From the NCBI RefSeq assembly GCF_003946655.1, contig NZ_RHOV01000016.1, forward strand, positions 1 through 61,569: a stretch of DNA of 61,569 bases. The letters run 5' to 3'. Below, piece by piece: positions 19,401 to 26,224 of this stretch (position 1 is the stretch's first letter; every line of letters starts with the position of its first letter). A program made the position numbers and the translations under genes. The notes under the pieces were generated by a model, which searched no databases, had not been told where the DNA came from, and saw nothing but the letters and a program-made list of their open reading frames with translations. Source of the DNA: Lapidilactobacillus achengensis (lineage in GTDB: Bacteria > Bacillota > Bacilli > Lactobacillales > Lactobacillaceae).

Positions 19401-19483
19401 GCCCGGACCACCCCAATTGGTGTGATCGCGATTTGCCCAACCAGCATTAAGGCCATTGCGAGTTTCCCCCATTTTGCTTTCAT
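13499..19483 (-). CDS. Giant LPQAD-anchored SpaA-repeat surface protein
   Basis: This 1994-residue wall protein starts with a signal peptide (1-29) and an acidic Ser/Thr/Asp-rich segment to about residue 130. A long region to about 1260 resembles repeated adhesin/isopeptide-type beta domains. Five SpaA/Cna_B-like domains lie between about 1262 and 1880, starting at VKKISD, LTKYGS, FKKTNQ, VQKYDG and VHKIDE, each ending in an E-x-x-(A/T)P-x-GY motif (for example VETPEGY, ETKAPQGY, ENQAPAGY). The Lys and Glu of these motifs usually form an intramolecular isopeptide bond. A Pro/Thr linker precedes LPQADE at about 1960, a hydrophobic stretch and a charged tail. GGGGGGA precedes the ATG. It may act as an adhesin or pilus-like stalk. 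There is no pilin operon or sortase beside it. Confidence 0.85.
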   Translation of the reverse strand: MKAKWGKLAMALMLVGQIAITPIGVVRASGATDITPETQVTPATDSQLPVSPTGFGEQENPVAPIEGELQADSTGTETETITESDSGSDATSQTKTDPDVSGDSGDSVEAGTHTDTDETERSDTPEKDPHDLGNILTAVKVVDPDDQTTELSQHDQLTQESKLQLILSFTLAAGDHQKGDYTTVTIPAYALKVDNFKSGTIPASGDNPALNWTLTADPTEDLDAPKTSTLKVTLGGPVQATKWELKLTTTFQPLSDSDPLFWSLPFELADGDSVELVYHFRSIEPAVFDPVFDGDKEPVPLNPTAFSGHVDFNMNGKTSDAQTPPHWSEDDEQITDNPDLQVDLSAEFGDADEPESTPALVTFDQDKLKVSAGPVKSSHGFSDDTSLTQLKPGEDYHVVWSASGDTAKIYLTKGLQAGIGYRVAYQAKIDRDNSAVGLMMGATVLAKIFYAATDPAVDAPKASATLVVKNTGVPLRKKAVGFDAAHVKLGWQLQLNYDGASVFSGKYQLIDRFGLKEHPSENSETEAVIKPDPGLKLAVDKDHPLVVRRVTFDDKGTPDEHTDHDYSDLFSVEKHVSATEDTSEQFEIVFNKPNASATDPVTNSESNQSEAWSWLATASFNIYYNLTVSDFSERTVTNVATATTPSGKQETAKDDYVFSIRNGLLSKTGGKIDYFNGLVNWKIEVNKNNQGMLSPVIFDILPAGLANFTTDPAILKETDKPDRYDLNDTTSEGTEDGSNDGIVVYAQKPREDGLGTLLKAEQDYDLEIVTDKTTDETPDENGLTEIIRSYNDGLKAEDQISAKVPRGFVVKLKGAYAAADSTKSDGQTSSAPVNYKYVIYARTALDRTVLGPLTEQGDSDVVKDKLKKALTNQAYLFYSFPPGSMAVGRDLDQSEPEEIKANYLKGVTKFGASKTADTQSWAILVNQLQLVYSNLVMTDTLPLSGEHSFRFVPGSLKFYQVTDNDSLTTAPFNSSNSDNLIGSVAENNDLVPSKSASEEAQALLPDNIKESGEWLGKNDKGQETLTLNFDDLKNRVWVVFETRRDNQWAYNDSNISNTVTVRDGDPGTPSLGGIPDFTATASASASSAWPALEKTFPTVGQAFLSWQDSIINIYGSERPIRQPILKGEIVNSDNGMKRAPSTFVADSFEAELVTGNEPGKPIDQDRYQVELTSPTMFTVSFNDNFGTEKDGQNYQIKVTYKTESHKAGRVQVRSTVSWLNTEDERNSDGVNVDARQRTTYGSPAIEFGGITGEFIQEHAEIRVKKISDYQGHPIAGVTFKLEALDADGKTADDWEWTTDESGIASFAGLPVKQNYRLTEVETPEGYVNNFEPREFFFEPKMVDPDSGEYQLITVTNPTYQMTLTKYGSRVEMNPDDPAGEPLAGATYALWDVEEQAFLKLGMKTNARGEIKVVMATEDQDDPDQGLYTVPNATSTDATSGQERLGFDPSHHYQFVETAAPKGYKTVPNQIPAGQLVTANHVLLGQSVTTVKIDPDFLGNSLVFGFQANPNASNFTTNVHVSAYDQYQPGTLNFKKTNQDIADDQFSDKLALTDARFALQRYDLQGNLDSSRTWQPSYDLEKDSWSLEADDLYEGQYRFQETKAPQGYVIPDRLKEGVRLSISGGGELNPLKDIKTTDAATEATTTAGTTETAAKLATTSETTTAASSDDVVIDNVIQEPEFRRQVIVQKYDGSSRRPLAGAKFKLYQAKGNMDGSDRLLSDDLASSDDQGQIVIPLLLPLGNYYLTEVKTPAGYLTRTGKIYFSVTQSTKQREWTVSDLTAANALTPVGEKETRPADERPIQVNVANYLPGDPATTSLIVHKIDETSGFPLAGAVFTLTDQLGVTWTITTDDHGNIVFDDLPFGKYQLTENQAPAGYLVNGRYQTGATIELNSTTTKRLIVGNQRDPKQPIAPTDPQQPTTPDGDQGGTTTDPTLPSTNLPGANGGADLKPTDQQPTTLPQADERPTNLLSLIAGIIGLTCFTMSLLFRKQEQD

Positions 19484-19652
19484 CCAAAGTCCCCCCGATT
19501 TCGAATGTGCTAACGTTTAGTTATTCTTCCAGTCAATTTGAATTATATAACAAATAAAGCGCTTACCGTTAATAATATGACCCATTGATAAGGAAAGGCT
19601 TTACTGTGTCTAGATAACCGCTATTAAAACATTTTAAAATTATTTATCTATC

Positions 19653-19679
19653 AAAAAAGCCTAGCAAAATTGCTAGGCC
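19653..19679 (-). terminator. Terminator after the DHA2 MFS gene
   Basis: An 11-bp stem of the CCTAGCAA/TTGCTAGG type is followed on the minus strand by six T, about 15 bp after the MFS stop. The 19484-19652 stretch also holds the adhesin promoter region. Confidence 0.8.
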
Positions 19680-19694
19680 ATATTTGAGGTTTGT

Positions 19695-21230
19695 TCAAAT
19701 TGTTTGCCGCTGGCGATGCTGTACCCAGAGATTCAACCCTAGCGCCAGCAACATCAACCCTAGCGACAAAATCATGATATTCCGTAACCCACTATGCAGA
19801 ATTTGCCGCATTTGTGGGATCAATTGTGTTGGTAAACTGGTTAAATTCGACGCGTCACTGAGTTTATTCATCATTTTCATCGTGACCGCACCGTGGCTTT
19901 GCCAGACCCCACGGCGCAACGCCGCATTCATGATCAACCCGAAGATCGAGGCGGTGAACGTTTGGCTCAACATTCGAATCAAAAAGCTGAAGGAGGTCGC
20001 CACGGGCACATCTTGTCGCTCGGCGTCCTGCTGCACCTTGACTTGCAATTCATTGAAGCACATACCGTTGCCGAAGCCTTCAAACGCGGCCGCCACCAGC
20101 AGAATCCAGTAAGGTGTTCGCACACCCCAGATCAGCATCAACAGAAATGAGATGGTTAGCGTCACGATTCCGATAGTAATAACTTTTTGGGGTGAGAACC
20201 ACTTGCGAAAAGTCGCCACCGAACCGGAGCCGATGAAATTGGTCACCGAACCGGGGATTTGGGTGGCGCCACCGACCAAGGCCGTGGTGCCCAGCAGACC
20301 CTGCGCCCACATGGGACTATAAATCAGAAAGCCGACAAAGGCGCCCCAGATCAACGCGAATAAAATAAAATCCAGCACCAACACATGATTTTTGAAAAGG
20401 CGATTGGGAATGATCGGGTCGACCGCGTTTTGTTCGAAGCGAACCAGCGCTGCCAAACAAATCAACGCGAAAGCCAAGAGACCGGCCACGAGCCAGCCAT
20501 TCGCGCTACCCACCAGTTCGATCCCCGCCAATAAACTACCTAGGCCAACAACCAACAAAGTACAGCCGCGATAATCCACAGGCTGGACTTCCGCACGCCG
20601 ATCCGCGATCCGATAGAAGATCTGCACGAGCAGCGCCGATAACAACCCGATCGGCACATTGATATAGAAGACCCAGTGCCAGCTCAAGGCATCGACTAAA
20701 TAGCCGCCGACTAATGGGCCAATGATCGTGGCCATGCTATAGCTAGCCGAGACAAAGCCCAAGACTTGCATCCGTTTCCGTGGTTCGGGATAAAGTCGGG
20801 CATAGATGATGTAGGGCAACGAGACCACGCCCCCGTTGCCGATACCCGCCAATAAACGAGCCACGATCAAGACCGCCATATTCGGCGCCAAGCCTTCCAG
20901 CAAGGAACCGACCACGAAGAACAGCGCGGCCAATTGGTAACTCTTCTTATTGCCAACGTGTTCCCCGAATTTACTCCAAAGCGGCGTACTCACCGCCGTC
21001 CCCAATAGGAAAATCGCCACGATCCAGCCCATCATTTCGATCCCGTGCAAATCGGAAATGATTGCCGGCAAGGCTGTATTAATAATTGTATTATCCAGTC
21101 CACTCATGGCATTGGAGAGTAATAGGGCGCACGTGACAATCAACGTATTTCGTTTCGAGCTTGACAAAGCCAACGCTTCTTTCTGAAAGAAATTGAATTT
21201 ATTTCTGAAAAATCGAACAAAGAAAATCAT
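19695..21230 (-). CDS. MFS transporter, 14 TM DHA2 family (EmrB/QacA-like)
   Basis: This 511-residue transporter starts with MSGLDNTIINTALP (TM1 of DHA2 pumps), has the LLGTAVSTPLWSKFGEHVGNK motif-A region, and the motif-C region SYSMATIIGPLVGGYLVDAL. About 14 hydrophobic segments are visible. Such proteins export toxic cations, dyes or antibiotics with proton antiport. AAGGATT places a weak ribosome site only three bases before the ATG at 21230. An internal TTG start near LALSSSKRN is possible and would remove a 20-residue aromatic N-terminus. No regulator is adjacent. Confidence 0.85.
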   Translation of the reverse strand: MIFFVRFFRNKFNFFQKEALALSSSKRNTLIVTCALLLSNAMSGLDNTIINTALPAIISDLHGIEMMGWIVAIFLLGTAVSTPLWSKFGEHVGNKKSYQLAALFFVVGSLLEGLAPNMAVLIVARLLAGIGNGGVVSLPYIIYARLYPEPRKRMQVLGFVSASYSMATIIGPLVGGYLVDALSWHWVFYINVPIGLLSALLVQIFYRIADRRAEVQPVDYRGCTLLVVGLGSLLAGIELVGSANGWLVAGLLAFALICLAALVRFEQNAVDPIIPNRLFKNHVLVLDFILFALIWGAFVGFLIYSPMWAQGLLGTTALVGGATQIPGSVTNFIGSGSVATFRKWFSPQKVITIGIVTLTISFLLMLIWGVRTPYWILLVAAAFEGFGNGMCFNELQVKVQQDAERQDVPVATSFSFLIRMLSQTFTASIFGLIMNAALRRGVWQSHGAVTMKMMNKLSDASNLTSLPTQLIPQMRQILHSGLRNIMILSLGLMLLALGLNLWVQHRQRQTI

Positions 21231-21357
21231 AATCCTTATTTTACTCTTATCTGATCTATTTTATAGCTTGAAAACACTGAAAACATAATAAAATTCTTGT
21301 TACGCGAGCTCAGCTAACGATTTCCCGATTTCACGTTGCGCCTAATTCGCGAGCATA

Positions 21358-21391
21358 GAAAAGCGGACAGCTTTAACTCGAAGCTGTCCGC
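21358..21391 (-). terminator. Terminator after the alcohol dehydrogenase gene
   Basis: GCGGACAGCTT pairs with AAGCTGTCCGC around a short loop, with T residues beyond it on the minus strand. It separates the dehydrogenase gene from the MFS gene. Confidence 0.75.
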
Positions 21392-21450
21392 GCGTAACGT
21401 GACCTTTCTGAATCATCAGGTTCTGATTAACGCTTTTTTCTGAAGTTGGT

Positions 21451-22494
21451 CTACTGAGCCACCACTATCATCGACTTGATGACTTCGCGATTTTGCATGG
21501 CTTGGTAAGCCTCATTGATCTGATCCAGCGGGAAGCTCTTAGTGAAGACCTTGCCAGGATTGATTTCCCCATCAAGCACGGCTTTAAGTAACAAGCTCTT
21601 ATCGTAAGTCGTTACCGAAGCGGGCCCGCCCGCCAAAACTAGATTCTGCATAAATGGTGTGGCCACGTCAATTTTAGGCGTGTGCGGCACGCCAACTCGG
21701 CCAACAGCGGCGCCTGGACGGATGATTCGAATCGCGGTTTCCGTGGACAATTCGGTCCCGACACATTCCAGAACCGCGTCGGCGCCAGCATTATTGGTCA
21801 ACGCTAATACCTTAGCGACCGCTTCATCGCCACGTTCCGGAACAATATCCGTCGCGCCGAATTCTAACGCCAATTTCTGTCGATCCTCATGCCGACTCAT
21901 GGCAATGATCCGCTTCGCGCCACGCATCTTCGCGGCAATCACCGCACAGAGCCCCACAGCGCCGTCACCAACCACCGCCACGGTATCACCGGCTTGCACA
22001 TTGGCCACCCGCGCGGCGTGATAACCCGTCGCCATCACATCTGCCAACGTCAGCAGTGAGGCCAGCATGCCTTCACTGTAATCCTCAGGTTGACCAGGAA
22101 TCTTGACCAGTGACCACTCCGCGTGTTGATAACGGGCATACTCGCCTTGAAAACCAGAACTGAAATTATCACTATGATTCTGACAGCCACCCTCAAAGCC
22201 GGCCAAGCAAGCCGCGCAATGACCGCATCCATGCGTAAATGGCGCGATGACGAAATCCCCAGGTTTGACCGTGGTGATCGCGGCGCCAACCGCGCTGACG
22301 ATTCCGATGGCTTCATGTCCATCATTTAGTGAGCCGGCTTCTTTCTTATCAAAACCACGATAGGCCCAAAGATCAGAGCCACAGACGCAGGCGCGCACGA
22401 CTTTAATGATCACGTCATCGTCGGCCTGGATTGTTGGCATTGGTTTGTCTTGAAGCACTACTTTTCCGGGTTCCATAAAGACTGTTGTTTTCAT
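21451..22494 (-). CDS. Zinc-dependent medium-chain alcohol dehydrogenase
   Basis: This 347-residue MDR enzyme has catalytic zinc ligands Cys38 (ACVCGSD) and His60-Glu61 (GHEAIG), a structural-zinc loop GCGHCAACLAGFEGGC near 91-106, and the nucleotide-binding motif VVGDGAVGL. It probably oxidises or reduces small alcohols and aldehydes with NAD(P). The ATG at 22494 has GGAGG 7 bases upstream; the frame runs open further upstream into a repeat but without a ribosome site. Its promoter has the 19-bp spacer and dyad of the AdhR/NmlR MerR subgroup, which respond to aldehydes and other electrophiles. That suggests an aldehyde detoxification role. The matching regulator is not adjacent. Confidence 0.9.
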   Translation of the reverse strand: MKTTVFMEPGKVVLQDKPMPTIQADDDVIIKVVRACVCGSDLWAYRGFDKKEAGSLNDGHEAIGIVSAVGAAITTVKPGDFVIAPFTHGCGHCAACLAGFEGGCQNHSDNFSSGFQGEYARYQHAEWSLVKIPGQPEDYSEGMLASLLTLADVMATGYHAARVANVQAGDTVAVVGDGAVGLCAVIAAKMRGAKRIIAMSRHEDRQKLALEFGATDIVPERGDEAVAKVLALTNNAGADAVLECVGTELSTETAIRIIRPGAAVGRVGVPHTPKIDVATPFMQNLVLAGGPASVTTYDKSLLLKAVLDGEINPGKVFTKSFPLDQINEAYQAMQNREVIKSMIVVAQ

Positions 22495-22527
22495 TCTAAA
22501 ACCTCCAACTTTGTTTTTTTCATTTTC

Positions 22528-22558
22528 ATTATATAACTTCGAGTTCACTCTAAGGCAA
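22528..22558 (-). promoter_or_regulatory. MerR-type (AdhR/NmlR-like) promoter of the alcohol dehydrogenase
   Basis: On the minus strand TTGCCT (22553-22558) and TATAAT (22528-22533) are separated by an unusually long 19-bp spacer. Spanning the -35 end and spacer is the dyad CTTAGAGT-GA-ACTCGAAG. A 19-bp spacer with such a dyad is the hallmark of promoters activated by MerR proteins, and this half-site is close to that described for AdhR/NmlR regulators. Confidence 0.8.
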
Positions 22559-22853
22559 GTCGTAATTTCAATTATTTGATCAATTGTGCCTCGTGAGATG
22601 TCGACTGTTGCGATAGTAGGTTGGCCGCGGTTTGCGCTGCGCGTGGCGTTGGTGGTTGGCAGATGTGGTAGGGACTCCAGGTCGGACTGGGGGGTGGTGG
22701 AACGCTGCGGGCACGATTTTGAGCTTTTCGGAAGTGCACCGAAAATCTCAAAACTCGGCCTTATTCTAGGCGGCATAGCCGCCAAGAATAATATCGCGGC
22801 TGACTCACCCCCAGCCCGACCTTCCGCCGACAAGCAAACAGACCACCAACGCC

Positions 22854-22981
22854 AGAGTGTGAACCGACCCGGTCAGCTCCTGAGCATTAGCCTAGCAATT
22901 GTTTTGGAAGCCGTACTTTGCTTCCGGAACAATTGCGTAGCTAAGCGCAGGGAGCTGGGTCGGCGAACACGTTTCAACACC
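22854..22981 (+). mobile_element. Module Z hairpin nested in the left foldback of copy 3
   Basis: Compared with copy 5, about 128 bp are inserted between CCAACGCC and ACGCTCCGC. The insert is a long hairpin: GTGTGAACCGACCC pairs with GGGTCGGCGAACAC, then GAGCATTAGC with GCTAAGCGC, and CAATTGTTTTGGAAGC with GCTTCCGGAACAATTG at the tip. Confidence 0.7.
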
Positions 22982-23491
22982 ACGCTCCGCTCCAGCCGCT
23001 CAACGTTATAACAGCCGTTTGAGCACTCACGCCAATCGGCAAGCTATGGTCAATTGATGGGGAGCCGCGCATTTGACGGCCGTGGTTAGTGGTTACCAGC
23101 TTTAAATTGGTGACACCAGCGTAGTCTGTCTGATGAACAGGCCTAGTTCTCAGCGAATCAACTGAATCGGTCGGCTTTCCACCTATGGACTGTTACGGAA
23201 ACGAGTAAAGATGTTCAGCCTACGCAAAATGGTCCGACTACCTAATCCGAATCCGTTGGCATTGCCGTACCACCCCAAAAGTGGGCGATTGTTTGACCTC
23301 TAGCTTGCAAAAGCACCTCGTCGAATCCTTCGCCTTGATTGCAGATAAGCTCGATTCTGCCTAGCAACCGCCTCAGGACGTGTGGCTCAGCGGTGAGACT
23401 ATTCTTAGCGATTTATCGCTTAGAATAAGGCTCGATTTGAAGACAAGCCGCGCACTTTGCGGATTGGCTTCAAACGATGCCCACTGCGTTC

Positions 23492-23615
23492 GAAACAGTG
23501 CGCAGCGCAACGGGTTGACTTCGAGCATTAGCCTAGCGATGGCTTTGGAAGCGGGCTTCGCTTCCGAAGCCATTGCGTAGCTAAGCACAGAAGTCAGTTG
23601 CGCGGAGCACGTTTC
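23492..23615 (+). mobile_element. Module Z hairpin nested in the right foldback of copy 3
   Basis: The other complete right foldbacks are 157-158 bp; this one is 282 bp. The extra 124 bp sit between GCGTTC and CAGCCACG, which are contiguous in the other copies. The insert begins GAAACAGTGCGCAGCGCAAC and ends GTTGCGCGGAGCACGTTTC, so its ends are inverted repeats. No target duplication is visible. Confidence 0.8.
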
Positions 23616-23799
23616 CAGCCACGACAAACGTCCTGAGGCGGTTGCGTCCCACCCAAACCCACCACACTTGCAATCAAGCACAGGTTTCTGAAATTCGTTG
23701 GCATTGCCGTACCCCTCAAGACGTATGGCTCAACAGTGAGATCAGCGCTTCAAATCAGTTCCAAGCATCTACCTATCATCATCAAATAATCTAATCAGC

Positions 23800-24471
23800 T
23801 CACTGCCAACCAGCAACGATTCGGGCTGAGAACTCACCTTTTTGTTGCTTGATGGTCTTGATTGCCGAAGCGCGATCAAGAAAATGACCGAGGACGTGGA
23901 TCCCGGCATATTCGCCCACATCGCCCCAGTATAAAACCACTCGCGGTTCTGGTGACCAGTAGGCTAAATCCCCCGGCTTGGGGTCGCTGGCGGCCGGCGT
24001 TCCTTTGGTGGTCAAAGGTTGCGCCAAGTCCGCGATTTTCTCGGGGAAGCCACTGCTGAAATCACGGAAATCCAGCTGCAACGGCAACCGCTTGGTCAAG
24101 GCCTGGGCGGTGGCACGATCGTTCAAACGTGCGCGTAAATGTTGGGCGCCAATCAAAACAGTGATTTGCTGACTGGTCGGCACCTTTGCCGCGGGAGTGG
24201 CGCTGGTGGAAGTCTTAGTAGAGGTCTTGGTGGAATTCTTGGTAGAAGCGTGGCCCTTGATGCTCGCACCGGCTGGCTGACCACTTTTCTGCGCTAACAT
24301 TGCTTGTTCAGACGCTGATTGCTTGACTGCCGGCTGGCTTGAACTCGATCGCTGCCACCATAAAACAGCAGTGGCGGCAAGGGCGAAAATGACCAGAAAA
24401 CTAACGACCACTATTCTCCGGTGCCGCGCTGACGCAAGTTTCACTGATGCTGGCTTTTCTTGACCGGCCAT
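23800..24471 (-). CDS. Membrane-anchored cyclophilin-like fold protein
   Basis: This 223-residue protein has one N-terminal membrane segment (about 20-40, VVVSFLVIFALAATAVLWW), a low-complexity Ser/Thr/Lys linker (about 45-98), and a C-terminal domain from ITVLIGAQHLRARL to VLGHF matching the cyclophilin-like family (PF18050 type) by its GDLAYWSPEPRVVLYWGD pattern. These domains resemble cyclophilins structurally but I see no evidence for isomerase activity. Its ATG overlaps the stop of the acetyltransferase gene (TAATG), so the two are translationally coupled. In other lactobacilli such genes often sit with reductases, as here. Its function is unknown. Confidence 0.75.
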   Translation of the reverse strand: MAGQEKPASVKLASARHRRIVVVSFLVIFALAATAVLWWQRSSSSQPAVKQSASEQAMLAQKSGQPAGASIKGHASTKNSTKTSTKTSTSATPAAKVPTSQQITVLIGAQHLRARLNDRATAQALTKRLPLQLDFRDFSSGFPEKIADLAQPLTTKGTPAASDPKPGDLAYWSPEPRVVLYWGDVGEYAGIHVLGHFLDRASAIKTIKQQKGEFSARIVAGWQ

Positions 24472-25046
24472 TAGTGCACCTCCTGCTTGATCGAGCGCAG
24501 GATCTTAGCCGGTGTGCCCACGACAACAGTGGCGGCGGGCACATCATGGGTGACGATCGAACCGGCGCCGATAATAGCCTGAGCGCCAATCGTGACGCCC
24601 GGCAGGATCAGCGCGCCGGCGCCGATCCACGCCCCCTGACCCACATGGATCGCCTGAGGAATCACATCCCGACGCCGCCCAGGATCTTCAGCGTGATTGA
24701 CCGTAATCAAGGTTACGTTCGGTCCCACCAGAACGCCCGCGGCCAAATAGATCCCGCCCAGATCTACCATGGTCACTCCTTGGTTAACGAAAACATGCTC
24801 ACCAATAAAAATGTGCTGACCGAAATCTGAGCGAAAGCCGATATGCACTTCGCTAGTACTGGGTACCGCGTAACCAACGATTTCGTCAAGAAGTTGATGC
24901 CGGGCGCTGGACGTCGGCGCCTGGTTGAACGCCATTAAGCGGGTTTCGGTCCGCGTCGCGATTTGAGCGATTTGCTCGAATTCAGGATCATTGAAGACCA
25001 GGCGTTCGCCAGCCAGCGCGCGTTCTAGGATTGTTTTTGTCGTCAT
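24471..25046 (-). CDS. Sugar O-acetyltransferase (left-handed beta-helix, Maa/LacA-like)
   Basis: This 191-residue protein belongs to the maltose/galactoside acetyltransferase family: an N-terminal Mac-like segment (TILERALAGERLVFNDPE), then hexapeptide repeats forming a left-handed beta-helix (for example GAWIGAGALILPGVTIGAQAIIGAGSIV), with the catalytic His in ITVNHAEDP near residue 110. It uses acetyl-CoA; the sugar acceptor is not predictable. AAGGTGG lies 5 bases before the ATG at 25046. It is upstream of and coupled to the cyclophilin-like gene. Confidence 0.87.
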   Translation of the reverse strand: MTTKTILERALAGERLVFNDPEFEQIAQIATRTETRLMAFNQAPTSSARHQLLDEIVGYAVPSTSEVHIGFRSDFGQHIFIGEHVFVNQGVTMVDLGGIYLAAGVLVGPNVTLITVNHAEDPGRRRDVIPQAIHVGQGAWIGAGALILPGVTIGAQAIIGAGSIVTHDVPAATVVVGTPAKILRSIKQEVH

Positions 25047-25215
25047 CTTGTCCACCTTATTTTGAAATTTGACGATTGTGATGCCGGAACGGATCCAATC
25101 GTCTAGCATACTTTCTCTCAAAAATTAGTATAACCGGTGACGATAATCATATCCAATACTTATATCGAATCAATATCCATGACTATTTGTTATATCTGGG
25201 CAGTATCAACCACAA

Positions 25216-26079
25216 CTAATCGTCGGCGTGGACATCGAAAGCGCTTAGCAACCGTGCTTGAACTCCGGGCGCGTCAGGGTCATGACGTCCATGACCCTGA
25301 TCCAAGGTCGCCATGCGGCCCATTTCCGCGGCTGTCAATTCAAAATCGAAGATCGCCAGATTGCTTTTGATGCGCGCTTCGTGGGTCGATTTCGGGAAGA
25401 TGATCACGCCTAATTGATGTTCAAAGCGTAAAATGATTTGACCGGGATTCTTGTCATATTTCGCGGCCAGTTGCGTGATGATCGGATCATTCAAAAGTAC
25501 CTGGTTCCCCTGACCAAGTGGCGCCCAGGCTTCAATTCTGACCTGATGCTGAGCCAGTAAGCGGCGCAAAGGTTGCTGCTGGAAATACGGGTTGAACTCA
25601 ACTTGATCGACTGCTGGGATCGTGGTGAATTCAGGCACGAATCGTTGCCACAATTTGGGCGTCATATTCGAAACGCCGATCGAGCGAATCTTGCCCGCCT
25701 GCTGAGCCGCCTCTAGCGCGCGCCATGCGCCGGGTACATCACCATATGGTTGGTGCAATAAATAAAGATCAAGGTAATCCAAACCTAACTTCTGGAGCGA
25801 GCGATCAATCGCCTTTTCCGCCGGAGCCTGACCGTAATCTTGTAACCACAATTTGCTGGTGACCCAAATCTGGTCCCGGGGAATGCCGCTAGCCTTGATG
25901 GCCTGACCGACTTCGGCCTCGTTAAAGTAAGCCACCGCCGTGTCAATGTGGCGGTAACCTGCGGCCAAGGCGGCACTGACTGCCTTGAAAGTACTGCCAT
26001 CATTCGGAATTTGAAACGTCCCAAAACCGATAGCTGGAATCTTGTTGCCATCATTTAATTGAATCGTTGGTGTTGTCAT
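25216..26079 (-). CDS. Aldo/keto reductase A
   Basis: This 287-residue aldo/keto reductase has the GYRHIDTAVAYFNE motif with catalytic Asp and Tyr, the Lys in VTSKLW and the His in LYLLHQPYGD, plus the C-terminal NADPH-binding region IIFPKSTHEARIKSN. It reduces carbonyl compounds with NADPH. It shares extended motifs with reductase B at 26225-27091 (for example YLDLYLLHQPYGDV), so the two are tandem paralogues. AGGAG precedes the ATG. The acetyltransferase gene follows about 170 bp downstream. Confidence 0.9.
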   Translation of the reverse strand: MTTPTIQLNDGNKIPAIGFGTFQIPNDGSTFKAVSAALAAGYRHIDTAVAYFNEAEVGQAIKASGIPRDQIWVTSKLWLQDYGQAPAEKAIDRSLQKLGLDYLDLYLLHQPYGDVPGAWRALEAAQQAGKIRSIGVSNMTPKLWQRFVPEFTTIPAVDQVEFNPYFQQQPLRRLLAQHQVRIEAWAPLGQGNQVLLNDPIITQLAAKYDKNPGQIILRFEHQLGVIIFPKSTHEARIKSNLAIFDFELTAAEMGRMATLDQGHGRHDPDAPGVQARLLSAFDVHADD

Positions 26080-26224
26080 ATTTATCTCTACTCTCCTAAT
26101 TTTAAAAAAAGCTGCATTGAACCGGCTTTGCTACTGAGCGTTTCCACGACCTAGGCAGGCGAAGAATTTTCACGCCAAACCTCATGCGACTAGCGCTGGT
26201 CAGACGATCGGGTCGGTCTGGACT

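Larger units (their letters stand above)
22613..23770 (+). repeat. Foldback element copy 3 with two nested hairpin insertions
   Basis: This is the longest copy. A left foldback (22637-22989) has the outer stem GCGTGGCGTTGGTGG/CCACCAACGCC, an inner GGTCGG.CTGGGGG/CCCCCAGCCCGACC stem and two terminal hairpins. The core runs from about 22989 to 23363, and the right foldback from 23364 to 23645. Both foldbacks are enlarged by a module-Z insertion. A degenerate partial repeat of core and foldback start follows to about 23770. It lies between the dehydrogenase promoter and the convergent end of the next gene cluster, and contains no believable gene. Confidence 0.85.

Noticed and set aside
22495-22833. 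N-terminal extension of the alcohol dehydrogenase to 460 residues
   Set aside because: It runs through foldback copy 3 and the promoter; the ribosome site and family length support the start at 22494.
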